From Paralvinella palmiformis (Eukaryota > Annelida > Polychaeta > Terebellida > Alvinellidae): a stretch of DNA of 64,000 nucleotides. Under the pieces are notes generated by a model that made no database searches, was not told the origin of the DNA, and worked only from the letters and a program-made list of their open reading frames with translations. A program made the position numbers and the translations under genes. The stretch covers positions 186,001-250,000 of the forward strand of contig JAODUP010000521.1 in assembly GCA_025642065.1 (NCBI GenBank). The letters run 5' to 3'. This document shows positions 19,922 to 31,205 of the stretch, piece after piece (the stretch's first letter is position 1; the number at the start of each line of letters is the position of its first letter).

Positions 19922-20567
19922 TTATAAAATGCGCATGCGTACGGGCGGCGTAGATGGGCAAAAAACGCGCGTCCGTGCATTCAGCCCTTTTCAATATTGC
20001 CCGTTTTATCGATGTGCGGAAATACCGCTCTCTCGCCTGCTCGCCGCACACACGCACACGCACGCACACGCACACGCACACGCATCCAGTTTTGGGCCGG
20101 TGGGGTCTCAGGTCGTCCAGTAATCGAACCTGGAAACTCCTATTCCAAATGGAGCCCATCTGCTTAACGGCGACTGGTGCGTTTTTAAGACGGGAGCTCA
20201 GCTATGGTCGGATCAAGTCGCAGCGCCTCGCTATCGGTGTTCGGTACACACGCCGGCTCCTCCTACTTACCGTATGACGTAACGCCGTTAACTAAAAGCT
20301 AGGTCGGCGAATGGCGGCGCTGTTTACTCGGAGCTATATGGTAAAGTGGTGTTAATTGTCTGTCTAGACACCACACTCGGTAATGGAGTGGCGTGGAGTA
20401 GCCTTAACAACATCGGGGTATCACAACACCGCACAACATCATACGGCCACTTCCACGGTCGGCTCCGCGCTAATCAAGCTCTCCTAAAGGCACATTACAG
20501 TGGCCGAGTGTGGTCGGCGCGTGGCACGTGAGACGATTTATGTGCTGTAGAAGTATTTTGATGACAG
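19922..20567 (+). promoter_or_regulatory. Candidate CpG-rich promoter and 5' non-coding exon of the GT92 gene
   Basis: The base composition is clearly more GC- and CpG-rich than its surroundings. A TTATAAAAT word at 19922 adjoins TGCGCATGCG at 19930-19939, a match to the NRF-1 core. The block ends at a consensus splice donor, CAG|GTAAGT, with the last exon base at 20567. A strong acceptor (pyrimidine-rich tract ending TTCCAG) lies at 22671, and the GT92 start codon follows at 23031. I infer a 5' UTR exon spliced over about 2.1 kb. No transcript supports this, and another gene could use the promoter. Confidence 0.4.
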
Positions 20568-21479
20568 GTAAGTGGCTCTCACGGCTTAGATGATGATGAT
20601 GATGATGATGATGATCATGATGATTGTGATGATGAGGCAATTTAACTGGTTTACGGATTAACATAATTCACTGTAGCGTTTTACTACCGATCATGATAAC
20701 CCACAATCTGGTATGTTCAACTAAACCTCGCGCCAGACAGCTTCCATTTGCCAGATAGGGGGCGTTAATTTCGGATAATATGGCTCGGAGTCGTGATGCT
20801 AATGGCCGTCCTACGACCTTTCAGTTTGACGAAGCGCCGTACAAAAAGCCAAGATCAAGGGGCAATCATCCACCTGTGGGTCAGGTTATCGTTAACAATT
20901 AGCGTTCCGTTGGCTTGAGCTATTTTTCCTCCTCTGTGTGTGTGTGTGTAGGGGGGGGGGGTTATTTTTTGTTTGGAACTTTTTAGTTGTTTTTTTAAGA
21001 GCTGATATCCATTTAACACTTGCTGATGTTTTCCACGCTGATGTTAAAATATGCTTTAATAAACCGCCGTGAAGGTGGAATTCGACAAAATATTAAGAAC
21101 CACAACTTAGCTAATCTGGCTTCCACTAACCACGCACTCACCCCCTCGACTCACCGACTGGGAACGTGAGGTTTAAATTAAATCTTGTTGTCGTCACCGA
21201 TATTATACAATTAACAAAACGAACAGAAATCCTAGTACTACTACTACAAGTAGTAGTGGTAGTAATATTAGTAGTAGTAGTATTAGTAGTAGTAATATGA
21301 CTAGTATGGTAGAGTCAGTTGCTGTTATTAAGTCTTGTTAACGTTGTGGCCTCTCACACTTGCGACGTCGCGTGAACTCGATTTTGCACAAACATCTAAC
21401 TTCATCTTTTTTTAATTCTTTCCTCCGAACAGATAAAGATTCTCTGATCGTTTTTCTATCCCTCCCCCACCCCCGACCC

Positions 21480-21520
<41 letters not shown>

Positions 21521-22671
21521 TGTGTGTGTCAGGCTAGAACTCTAACAGGCTGTTTTATAAAGTTGTAGACACAATCGTTCTGGACTCTTTTTGTCGGCAG
21601 TTCGTCAGTTTTTCACATTCCGCGCACCATTTTCTCAGCTGACCATGTGCTTGTAATTGGACCCAGAAGTGTTTCTCAAACGATAAAGGGTTCGGTATGC
21701 GTGTATGTGTATATGCGCGCGCGGGGGTGTTTGTGTTCTGAAAAATCCCCTCCCCACAGACACATACCCCCATACTACACATCATATTAATTAAGATAGC
21801 GGGATAATGGTATTTCTATCACAAGTTGTTTTCCAAGAATACACTGACGATCATAATAATTTTAAAAGAAAGACCAGTATATTATATATTATTTTACTAA
21901 TGTTCACTCTAAATCCACACCAGTATTATCTACTCAGCACAAGACGGGGGCGGGGGGACAGGGAAACGTACACGTTTAAACTAAGACTGCTTTGTATTTC
22001 ATCCAGATCGCTTTTTGTGATATTTTCTTCAATCAGTTTACACGTGGTCTCGATCAGTTTTTGTAATCCAGAGAAGTCAGCTGTATGGCGGGAGGGGGAC
22101 TTTTATTTTGGTTTAGGGATTAATTACGGCTCCAGATCGTCTACATTGAATAGTGCTCCATATATAGAAGTCACATTACACAAGTCCGTAATGCGGTCAA
22201 TATGAGAAATAAGAAGCCACATCCGTGGCCGGGTGTCGGCTTACCAATAACAGCTTGATAATATCACCCATCCGGATAAACGACGCGCATACACACGTAA
22301 GCACAGACACATACACACACACTCTCTTTCTCAGTATGTGCACGAGAAAACATTTACATTTGTACAGGCGATTATTTATCAGATTCGTGTTCTCTCTCTC
22401 TCTCTCTTTCTCTGTGTGAGGGTGGGTGGGTGTGTGTGTGTGAAATATGCTTCAAGTTTCAGGATGATCCAGATTTCAATGGAGAAACAAGCAATCAGTA
22501 AACATGTAGATAACTTAACACCTAAGCTATCTGTCGATAGAGTGGCCCAGAATTTCAGTAAAAAAATATTGACTTCCGGAAGTTTTTAACCAGGAATTGA
22601 CCCAAAAGCCATTTTCTGGAATCCACTTGACCTTCTTATCTGAAAAATATGACTTCGTTTCTTTGTTCCAG
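20568..22671 (+). other. Probable 5' UTR intron or intergenic DNA upstream of GT92
   Basis: No coding signal is visible. It holds a (GAT)n run near 20588-20616, a run of TAG/TAC trinucleotides at about 21236-21300, and CT/GT microsatellites at about 21480-21530 and 22393-22441. It starts with a consensus donor and ends with a good acceptor, so it may be one intron. Confidence 0.4.
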
Positions 22672-22905
22672 ACGGAAAGGTGATCGACGCAGGCCGGCAA
22701 CATTAGCCAGAACGGAAACAGAAGTCAGATACGGAAACAGAAGTGGAAAATGCTAATTTATTAGCCCCTAACTTTGTCTGAGTATTGCACCGCGATAGAA
22801 AACTCGTACAGCTAACAAATTGGAACGTGGAACGAGCATCGACGCCGTACCATAAACATGGCTGCTATAACTCACAGATGATCCAAGTTAGATGGTAACA
22901 ACAGC

Positions 22906-22939
<34 letters not shown>

Positions 22940-23030
22940 CTGGCGATTAACATAATGTAAACATTCCAGTCCACGACTGAATGACATAGATATACATCTG
23001 TATTCCCCAAAGCCATTGTTGTAGTTTAGA

Positions 23031-24410
23031 ATGACGTTCAGACGTTTCGTGTCGTGGCTTGCCAAGAAACGGTTGTTCAAGTTGCGATATCTGCTCCTCT
23101 ATAGCATCCTGTTGTCCTTCTTCCTCTCTGTCCATTACTGGAATGGAAGAGTTGTAACGGCGTCCGAGAACGGCGTCGTTAATTATTTCGACGGCGAGAG
23201 AAACTACTTCTATATCAGCGACTCCGAATTGCACGATGACACACCCTCCAGCGGCGGCCACGACGTCCGGATACACTCGGCGTACTACGACAGCCGAGGC
23301 TCCGGCGGCGGCGAGTCTTTGGTTCGGATATTCGCTTACGTCTACTCCCTGACGAACGCCGTATTCTGTTGCTTCCAAGTGAGCGGCTATTATACGTGGA
23401 TCTGCACAAAAAAAGTCGCACAGAGGAAGGTGCTCTCGGCGAAAGGCTTCCCGAATCGGTCGTCCGGATCGGGAGAACCCCTCGAAGTGATGTTTTCCTG
23501 CGCCGTTAACGAAACCGATTTCGGCGGATTGCGTCTGACGAAGATCATGCTCATCGGCGTCAGGAACCACGTGGTCGGCAAGCTGTCGAAGTCTCACCGG
23601 ATATTATATCCCGGCTCCCGGATCCGGTCGACGAAGGGCACCCGTTTTACGGTGTGCGTCCTGCCCGGCGGTCCGAAACAGAAGCGACGATTCACCACGA
23701 GCCAAGACCTGTTCGAGTACTTCGAGCTGCTGAAACTGCTCGGCACCGGACGGGTGATATCGTACTACGGGGATCGCACCGTAACGACGGTGCTGCGTCG
23801 GGTGAAGGACGTATCGCAGGAGACGGTCGTCGTGACGTCCGGTGACGTCACCGGGTCGTCGCCGCTGGCCACCAACGACTGCCTCTATCGGAGCCTGAAT
23901 AGCGCCGATTACGTCATATTCCTCGACGTCAACGAGCTGCTGGTACCGAACGCGACCAGAGACTGGGCCGCCATGATAGCGAGTCTGCAGAGTGTACACA
24001 ATACCACCAAGGTGGGCGCCTACGTGCTGCCGGTGTTTAATTTCTTCGACGAGACCACGAACGGCACCGCCTCGGACCGGATCGGTTTGAAAGGGCCGAG
24101 CAGAGGCGGTGGCGCGTCGCGCTTAAAACACCTGCCACGGATCGTCCGGTTTCGGGCGAGGGAGAGCAAAACCGCTCCGGATAACGCCGTTTTAGGACAG
24201 CCCGTAAAAATTGACCACATAACAGGAAGCGGAAGTATAAAGATGCTATCCGGTTATATAAACGTCAACGTTCCTGTTGATTATGCGGCTGTTCATAGAT
24301 TCATCCACGACAGACACATATATAAAGGACTGGTAATAGATGCCTCAAAGGATAAGTTTGTCCCACTCCTGATGAGGAAGCTGTATAGTTTAGGAAATAT
24401 AGTTCATTAG
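23031..24410 (+). CDS. GT92 (DUF23) family glycosyltransferase, single exon
   Basis: Predicted type II Golgi membrane glycosyltransferase of family GT92; characterised relatives such as nematode GALT-1 add beta-1,4-galactose to glycans. The 459-aa frame opens with a short basic cytoplasmic tail and a hydrophobic anchor at about residues 17-36. A stem follows, and the catalytic region begins near residue 200 (TRFTVCVLPGGP). The family block DCLYR (283-287) leads to FLDVNELLVP (297-306). An in-frame TAG nine bases before the ATG supports this start. Relatives usually have D-x-D-E where this protein has DVNE (299-302). Codon use is much richer in CG than the surrounding DNA. The tail from residue 283 on is copied at 31326-31859. 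The length is typical of the family, and the antisense frames here are shadows. Confidence 0.88.
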   Translation: MTFRRFVSWLAKKRLFKLRYLLLYSILLSFFLSVHYWNGRVVTASENGVVNYFDGERNYFYISDSELHDDTPSSGGHDVRIHSAYYDSRGSGGGESLVRIFAYVYSLTNAVFCCFQVSGYYTWICTKKVAQRKVLSAKGFPNRSSGSGEPLEVMFSCAVNETDFGGLRLTKIMLIGVRNHVVGKLSKSHRILYPGSRIRSTKGTRFTVCVLPGGPKQKRRFTTSQDLFEYFELLKLLGTGRVISYYGDRTVTTVLRRVKDVSQETVVVTSGDVTGSSPLATNDCLYRSLNSADYVIFLDVNELLVPNATRDWAAMIASLQSVHNTTKVGAYVLPVFNFFDETTNGTASDRIGLKGPSRGGGASRLKHLPRIVRFRARESKTAPDNAVLGQPVKIDHITGSGSIKMLSGYINVNVPVDYAAVHRFIHDRHIYKGLVIDASKDKFVPLLMRKLYSLGNIVH

Positions 24411-24418
24411 TAAAATAA

Positions 24419-24519
24419 ACGACTTAAGTATGATGACTAATCCTCGATGTAATCGAATATTGTATTCTCAGTGTGTACTTGAATTTCTGGTAAAACAGGG
24501 TCCGTTGTCACAATATAGG

Positions 24520-24569
<50 letters not shown>

Positions 24570-24603
24570 AACAGAAGTGTTCTGACGCATGTACAAATGG
24601 GTG

Positions 24604-24644
<41 letters not shown>

Positions 24645-26964
24645 ATTACTAATTTTAATAGAAAAGTTTAACAAATAAAATTTATGACTACAAAATTGAA
24701 ATAAAATAAAATAACTGAAACTTAATAATGTTGAAAAAACTTGAATTCTAGCGCGATCAGTGGATCAAAATCATTGCTGCATCAATCTGGATCATTAAAT
24801 AAATTGTTGACATTTGTCTCGAATTCTTGCTTTACACTAAATCGTCAATTTGTAAATTTCTGTAACTCGTAAGATAAGGCATCATTAGATTTTTGTGAAG
24901 TTTTGTTCGTATAAACATCTAGAACAAAAGTGTCACTTGGATGGAAGACAACAAAATAACGTTGATATTCTAAAGATGTTATTGACTTTCTTGGTCTTCA
25001 ACACTGATATTTATCATCTGTTCAATCATAACGGATATAAGTGTCATAACGTGTAATAACAATTATTATGATAATAATAATAATAATAATAATAATAATG
25101 TAGACTTAACAAAGCGTCCTTACCGACAAAAGATATGAGAACAATGTAACAAATTATATATTGCTATAATAAAATACTACAACATATTGGAATATACTGC
25201 AACATATATGGGGACAAAACAATTGTGGAAAGGAACATTTAATTAATTAATTACGAGACTATGAATATATCTAAGTTTTTGCTTAATTTTGGCAAGTACG
25301 AATTGAAATATTCGCAGTACAGCCAAATATGATTTGCATTTATTCCACAGGTATGTACATCAGTTTTAACTTGAAATTACAACTAAAACTGAACAAGTTC
25401 AGGTATGCTAAAAGTACCATAATATATAACTCTATCTATTGAATTACCTACCCATACAAGTACGAGCACACGCTCACGTGAGTGTTAACGCACACTGTCA
25501 TACAATCATTCAGCAAGAGACAATAATGGCAAACAAACAAAAATCCATGAACCATTTTCAAACATGAAATGGTAATATTTTCTACAAATAAAGTGGTGAT
25601 TAATTCGAATGGGTCATAGCACCTTCCCCCCTTTTGTAGCCTCCTTGAGTATTTGTACGTCTTATTAATTACGTGATACACGTGTGTGTGTGTGAGTGTG
25701 TGTGTGTGTGGGGGGGTATAATTGTGTGTAAGAAACCGATGGCAGAGATTATTGCGAAATGATTCACGGGAAAACTTCTCAAGCGCACAGGTAAGTAAGT
25801 ACACACACAAACGTCATACGCACGCAACATTTCTTAGGATAACGCAATAAATACAATTAGTTACTAAAGGCAACAAAGGAAAATGGGATATAATTAATAA
25901 GTGTAGGCTATGGTTTCATAAAGGTGAAAGTCACTTATCCAAATACTGTTTAGACACGTATGTTTTTCGTCTGTGTATGTATTCAATGTGGCTATGTGTC
26001 CTGGTAAAAGTTTATCCCATTTTTTATAGCTGGTTCAGTGGGTTCAGTTATTCGTGTACTTCTAACTGAAATTGACATTATAAAATCAATTGAGTTAAAA
26101 GTACACGACTGGGATTCCATATTAAAGTCAACGGTGTAGCAAGGAAATATGAAGTACAGAATGTTGACAATACTAAAACGTTATCGGGAGATTAGGCTTT
26201 CTGGTAATTAATAACGGCTTCGGTTTAAAATGTTATTAATTTTCTACATTATGACAGACAGACACTCACTAGCCGTGGCTGGTCGAGTTCAGGCGATACG
26301 AGATGGATACACGATCGTCTGCGTCATAATGGACTCCACTTGTGTCACGCGGAAAAAACGTTTTAATCTGACACACTGCGTTAGATCTATATCCTGAGGA
26401 CGGATATGGTTTTCGATCATTTACGATTTTTATAGAGTAGCAAATAACAATAATAAACCACTAACTCTAGAACAGATGCATCTGTCTTTTAGTGTGGAGT
26501 CAGCAAAAACCGTGAGTGTCCACGGGTACTGAATTTAAATCGATGCAGTTTGTCCCGTATTTAAGTCTACATGTTGTAGTTTCTAATTTAAGAATACCTC
26601 GAAAAATGCGTCATGATGCTAAATGATACGAGGTGCGATGAAGTTTATCCCATATCTATGTGTAGTTTCTAATTTAAGAATAACCAGAAAAACGTGTCAT
26701 GTTGCTAAATGATACGAGATTATTGCGGAAATCCCAGTATGCTTGTCTCACAAGCATGTTTTATATAAAACGATGTACTTATAAAGTGTTCATGAATATG
26801 CACGTTCTGTGACGTCACAGGTAAAGCCTAAACAGTCCGGATTTTTTCGCTCAGCGTACAGAGCCTCACTTTCACATGAGTATTGTGTTGAAGCTATCAC
26901 ACATAAAATAAGATCTAATTTAAATTAACAATATAAGGCCTGATATACACATATATCTACTGAT
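24419..26964. other. Intergenic spacer between converging GT92 and cGLR-A genes
   Basis: No gene is recognised. The spacer holds two AT tracts at about 24520-24640, an (AAT)n run near 25073-25100, and a GT/GGGGGG tract near 25684-25717. A 120-codon minus-strand frame at 25448-25810 is kept in unit B only because the duplication is young. It carries no known motif and contains microsatellite-derived Thr-His residues. Confidence 0.5.
26575..26720. repeat. 86-bp tandem duplication downstream of cGLR-A
   Basis: The words TGTAGTTTCTAATTTAAGAA and GCTAAATGATACGAG occur twice, 86 bases apart (starting at 26575 and 26661). The same pair occurs in unit B near 33979-34124, so this small duplication predates the large one. 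Confidence 0.85.
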
Positions 26965-26970
26965 TTTATT
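26965..26970 (-). terminator. Polyadenylation signal of cGLR-A
   Basis: AATAAA on the minus strand, about 113 bases past the cGLR-A stop codon, with T-rich and GT-rich sequence around it. The same signal is kept in unit B. Confidence 0.55.
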
Positions 26971-27082
26971 TACAAGTACATGTGATATAGTACAAATCTT
27001 ATGAAAACATCTATACCAGAAATGATAAAAGTAGAAACTATAATTCAATATATATACACATACAATAATACAAACGCCAACA

Positions 27083-28612
27083 TTACTGCAAATCAATGAA
27101 TTTCAGAGGATCGTTAAGGAACTGTTGAATCTTAATAGCAGCAATGTCAAGTTCTTTGATATCCTTTGATTTGAGAAGGTTAAAGTCCGGATAAAAGTAT
27201 TGTTTCAGATCCCTTTCATTGATACACTGGAGAAGCCGTTCAGTCATACTCTTCAGACGAATCCAGATTTTATCATTAGCCCAATCCACGGCAGATGGCA
27301 ATGATTCCATCTCCCAGAACCAGATGTTCTGTTTTAAATTCAAAAGAGAAAGAAATACAATAACTAACTGCGGTGTGTGTGACAAAGAAAAAACGGACAA
27401 TTCTTAATCAAACAAACAAACAAAAAAACATATAATGGGCAAAATACATTTTAGTATAATTTGTGTAATGTTGATATAAACACATCACAATACCCACCTT
27501 AAGAATGTATGAAGAAATCACTGGCTTGGTTGTGTTGCACCAAAAATCACCGTTCAGTTTTTTCATGATGCGGTGGATTTCCTTCCGTTTCCCACCATCT
27601 GCATCTACCTTATCCACCAACATCTTCTCGAGTTCAGCGAAGGACAACATCCAGTAGAAATCTTTCTTGGCCACTAGGTTAATACCAAACTGTTTAATTT
27701 CTCGTATCTTTTCCTGACTGGGCCAGCGAACTCCTGCTCTCGGCCAATTGATCCAGGATGGGAAAAGAAGGTGTGCACGAATGACGGGGGCGAAGTCGAT
27801 TCCTATTTCTCTGTCATTCACTTTGAAGTACATGGTTAAGGCCGGTCCATTCACCTTCCTGCTTTGACGTATCTCGCCTAACGATTTGAATATAAAACAG
27901 AATACCACCTGAATGCCAAAGACGACCTTATTTCGAAAGATGTGCATAAATATTTTATAAACAAACCAGCTTCAGAAACTAACCAATACTTACCTCTGAG
28001 GTTCAAGTCGCGTTTAGCTTCTGTAAGAAGTTGCTTCAGTCGCCTCCTTACGAGAAAAGGTATAAAATCAACTTTATTGGGGCCGGAACGTCTCGTCAGA
28101 TCGCTGATATCAGTCCAACCTTTTATCGAACTGAGCGAGTTTGCGCTGTGGCTCACATAATGATAACCTTTAGGTGGTGACGGCAGTGGTACAGAAGTTA
28201 TCACCACATCCAGATCCTGAGGAATCGTCTGGTGATCAGGATCAATGGGCTTGTTAAAATTATAGTACCTTGGACCACTATTAATCAAATGGAAATTGTC
28301 GAGTCCTTCTAGGATGACGCTGTAATCAAACTCGTCGGCTTTCTTCACCTTCAGTCCCTGCCAGTAACTACCAACACGCGAAGGCACCTTACCAAAGCGT
28401 GGATCTCTGTCGTTGATGTAAGCCAGGATTTTCTCCACATTAGAAAAGGCGATATCTCGCCTCTTTTCGGCATCGATCTGCGAAAGTTGGACATTTTCGT
28501 GGAAGTAGCTATTTAACAACGCGTCCATGTCCTTCTGTAGTTCTCGGTGGACATCGCACGCCATTCTCTCCCGATGAAGATCGAAGTATGCAAAATTGCT
28601 GATTAGTGCCAT
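27083..28612 (-). CDS. cGAS-like receptor (Mab-21 nucleotidyltransferase), copy A
   Basis: Predicted cytosolic Mab-21/cGAS-type nucleotidyltransferase. Animal relatives are pattern sensors that make cyclic dinucleotides to activate STING. Exons 28612-27994, 27877-27498 and 27328-27083 join in phase to 414 aa. The catalytic lobe carries the family motif GSYWQGLKVKKADEFDYSVI (81-100), with acidic residues E94 and D96 and the third acid in EIGIDFAP (D234). The C-terminal half has the Mab-21 patterns LSFAELEKML, GGKRKEIHRIMKKLN and SSYILK, then a C-terminal helical region. The active-site residues look intact, so an active enzyme is likely. I see no cGAS-type zinc thumb (His/Cys cluster), so the ligand need not be DNA. 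A TATA box lies 62 bases upstream of the ATG. It differs from copy B at seven residues. A Mab-21 protein with another role remains possible. Confidence 0.9.
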
Positions 28613-28673
28613 GTTGGTGTCGTTTTCTTTTACAGGTTAAGACACCCTCTGACAAAGATGCTACACGCTGTAA

Positions 28674-28733
28674 CTTTTATACCCATTCGGTTGCGTAATC
28701 TTTTTATTATTCATGATGTTTATCGGGATTTCC
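28674..28733 (-). promoter_or_regulatory. cGLR-A core promoter: TATA, C/EBP-type and kappaB-type sites
   Basis: Reading toward the gene on the minus strand: a kappaB-type site GGAAATCCC (plus strand GGGATTTCC, 28725-28733), a C/EBP-type site ATTACGCAAC (plus strand GTTGCGTAAT, 28690-28699, a full RTTRCGYAAY match), and a TATAAAAG box (28674-28681). The TATA box is 62 bases before the ATG, which implies a 5' UTR of about 30-40 bases. The motifs are seen; their use is inferred. Confidence 0.6.
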
Positions 28734-28744
28734 ATTTTACGAAA

Positions 28745-28752
28745 AAGTTATA

Positions 28753-28793
<41 letters not shown>
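28745..28793. repeat. (AT)n tract upstream of cGLR-A
   Basis: About 45 bases of AT dinucleotides. At this place unit B instead has about 210 bases of complex sequence with an AP-1 site. Confidence 0.95.
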
Positions 28794-28795
<2 letters not shown>

Positions 28796-29124
28796 GGTAA
28801 GCTTATCATTGTATCACATTAGCACTTTTAACTTTATCATAAATTGGACCATGTTTTGTGTGATCTTGTTATCAATAATTGATTGGCCCCACTCTAATAA
28901 TATGCCTACGTGTGGTTTTGATAATTAATACGAAGATTAATACGAGCCAAAAAATATACCTTTCTCTACAGACGACATTGTAATGTACACACGAGTTGGT
29001 ATTTCCCAGGTTGCTATATTTAGAATATTACCTAATAACCACGATAAAACCACGTACCATCCAGACAGACTTCGGTACATCTAGTGATTTGCCTAAACTG
29101 ACTAGTCTACATTCAAAGTTTGAA

Positions 29125-30180
29125 AAGGTTGCCAGACAAAGAGTTCCTCTGTTTGTTGTTAGATTATTGTGCATTTAGTACAACTCACAAGAGTTTTGTG
29201 TAAAATGGGGTACGTCAACTTCGGTGTATTTTAAAACCAGTAATGGTGTCCGACAGGGCGGAATTTTATCTCCAAGATTATTCTCTTTGTATACAGACGA
29301 CCTCAGTATACTATTAGCTGATACGCAAGTTGGTTGTCACATTGATAGTACGTGTGTAAATCTTTTTTTATGCAGACGGCATGTGTCTATTGGCCCCGTC
29401 TGACACCGGTCTACAGAAACTTATTGATGCCTGTCAACACTATGGTATTGTACACGATATATTACACCATACAGTTAAATCTATGTGCATAACTATACTT
29501 CCTAAAAGGTACAAACTGTCAACTCCCTCATTTAGCCTGAATAACGCTGAACTTGTGTACACAGGTTCCATTAAATATCTCAGTGTTGTTCTCAATAACA
29601 ATTTTAATGACGACGGAGATATCAGTCGCCAGTTGAGATGCCCATTTGCAAGCTCAAATACTATTCTACGTAAATTTGCCTATTGTACGCAAAACGTGAA
29701 GCTCCATCTTCTTGAATCGTATTGTTTATATTTTTATTGTTCTGAACAATGATGTGACTACTCCATGTCGAGTATATCGAAATTGAGAGTAGCGTATAAC
29801 AATGTGTTTCGTAATTTATTAGGCTACGGTAGGCACGATAGCTCCAGTTCTATGTTTGCCATCAACGCAATTGACACACATGAAGCACGGATGCGTAAGG
29901 CATATTTCACATTTCGCCAAAGGTTGTTGTCGTCTATAAATAATATTGTTACTTGTATTAATAATATCAACACATGGTTGCGACATAACTACATGTGGCA
30001 GAAGTGTGATATTTCTTTATGTATTCGTCATAACTATTGAATGTTTCATATTATATTGACAAATGTTTGTGCTACTGTAATCTAGTATGCTATTTTCTAT
30101 TGTAATCTAGTCTTTTTTATATTAAGTATGTATGAATGTACGCACTATGGATGTTTTATCTGAAATAAAATGGGTCAGGT
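29125..30180 (+). mobile_element. LINE reverse-transcriptase relic, unit A only
   Basis: A non-LTR retrotransposon fragment covering the last part of the RT domain and beyond. Translated pieces include SNGVRQGGILSPRLFSLY with TDDLS (about 29242-29310), a degraded YADD motif seen as YADGMCLLAPS (about 29370-29400), the 123-codon frame at 29381-29752, and YNNVFRNLLGYGR at about 29798-29835. Frameshifts and stops interrupt it. The 3' end has a GAAATAAAA signal near 30162. It sits right after the block shared with unit B, which lacks it. Confidence 0.85.
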
Positions 30181-30675
30181 GTATATGTATGGCTAATAAT
30201 ATATAGAACAATTAGTAACAGATAAGCCGGTGCTTATCTTGGTACTATTACTATTACTGTAGATAACGCCAATGATACTTTGGTCTTCATTTCAATATTC
30301 AAAAGGTTTTGTTAAGTATGGCCCACAGTTTTAAATAAACAGACCCTTGTAGCTGTATTAAATAAACAAACCAATGTAGCAACATTAAGTAATCTAGTCT
30401 TTTTTATATTAAGTATGTATGAATGTACGCACTATGGATGTTTTACCTGAAATAAAATGGGTCAGGTGTATATGTATGGCTAATAATATATAGAACAATT
30501 AGTAACAGATAAGCCGGTGCTTATCTTGGTACTATTACTATTACTGTAGATAACGCCAATGTACTTTGGTCTTCATTTCAATATTCAAAAGGTTTTGTTA
30601 AGTATGGCCCACAGTTTTAAATAAACAGACCCTTGTAGCTGTATTAAATAAACAAACCAATGTAGCAACATTAAA
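30102..30675. repeat. 287-bp direct duplication
   Basis: The segment 30102-30388, starting GTAATCTAGTC, is repeated almost exactly at 30389-30675. It spans the LINE 3' end and the first minisatellite units. Only a base change and a one-base indel were noticed. Confidence 0.9.
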
Positions 30676-31205
30676 TAAACAGATCTCTGTAGCAGTATTA
30701 AATAAACAGACGCCTGTAGCAGTATTAAATAAACAGACGCCTGTAGAGTATTAAATAAACAGACGCCTGTAGAGTATTAAATAAACAGACGCCGGTAGAG
30801 TATTAAATAAACAGACGCCTGTAGAGTATTAAATAAACAGACGCCTGTAGAGTATTAAATAAACAGACCCCTGTAGCAGTATTAAATAAACAGACGCCTG
30901 TAGAGTATTAAATAAACAGACCCCTGTAGCAGTATTAAATAAAGAGACGCTTGTAGCAACATTATATAAACAGATCTTTCTAGCAGTTTTAAATAAATAG
31001 ACCCTCTGTAGCAGTATTAAATAAACAAACCCCCTGTAGCAGTATTAAATAAACAGGTTCCTGCAACAGTATTAAATAACAGACTCTTTAAACAGTATTA
31101 AATATACAGACCCCGTAGCAGTATTAAATAAATAGACTCATGTAGCAACATTAAATAAACAGGTCCCTCTAGCAGTATTATATAAACAGACCCCTGTGCC
31201 AACAT
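30330..31205. repeat. AGTATTAAATAAACAGACGC-type minisatellite, unit A
   Basis: Roughly 30 tandem units of about 23-28 bases that vary around AGTATTAAATAAACAGACCC plus CTGTAGC. Some units lack the CA dinucleotide and are shorter. Nearly every unit carries AATAAA on the plus strand. A shorter, related array ends unit B at 36980-37170. Confidence 0.95.

Noticed and set aside
22947..23597. 216-codon minus-strand open frame opposite GT92
   Set aside because: It lies antisense to a well-supported gene with CG-rich codons, where stop codons are rare on both strands, and it has no family motif.
25448..25810. 120-codon minus-strand frame, also at 32854-33216
   Set aside because: Kept in both units only because the duplication is recent. 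It contains Thr-His residues from a GT microsatellite and no recognisable motif.
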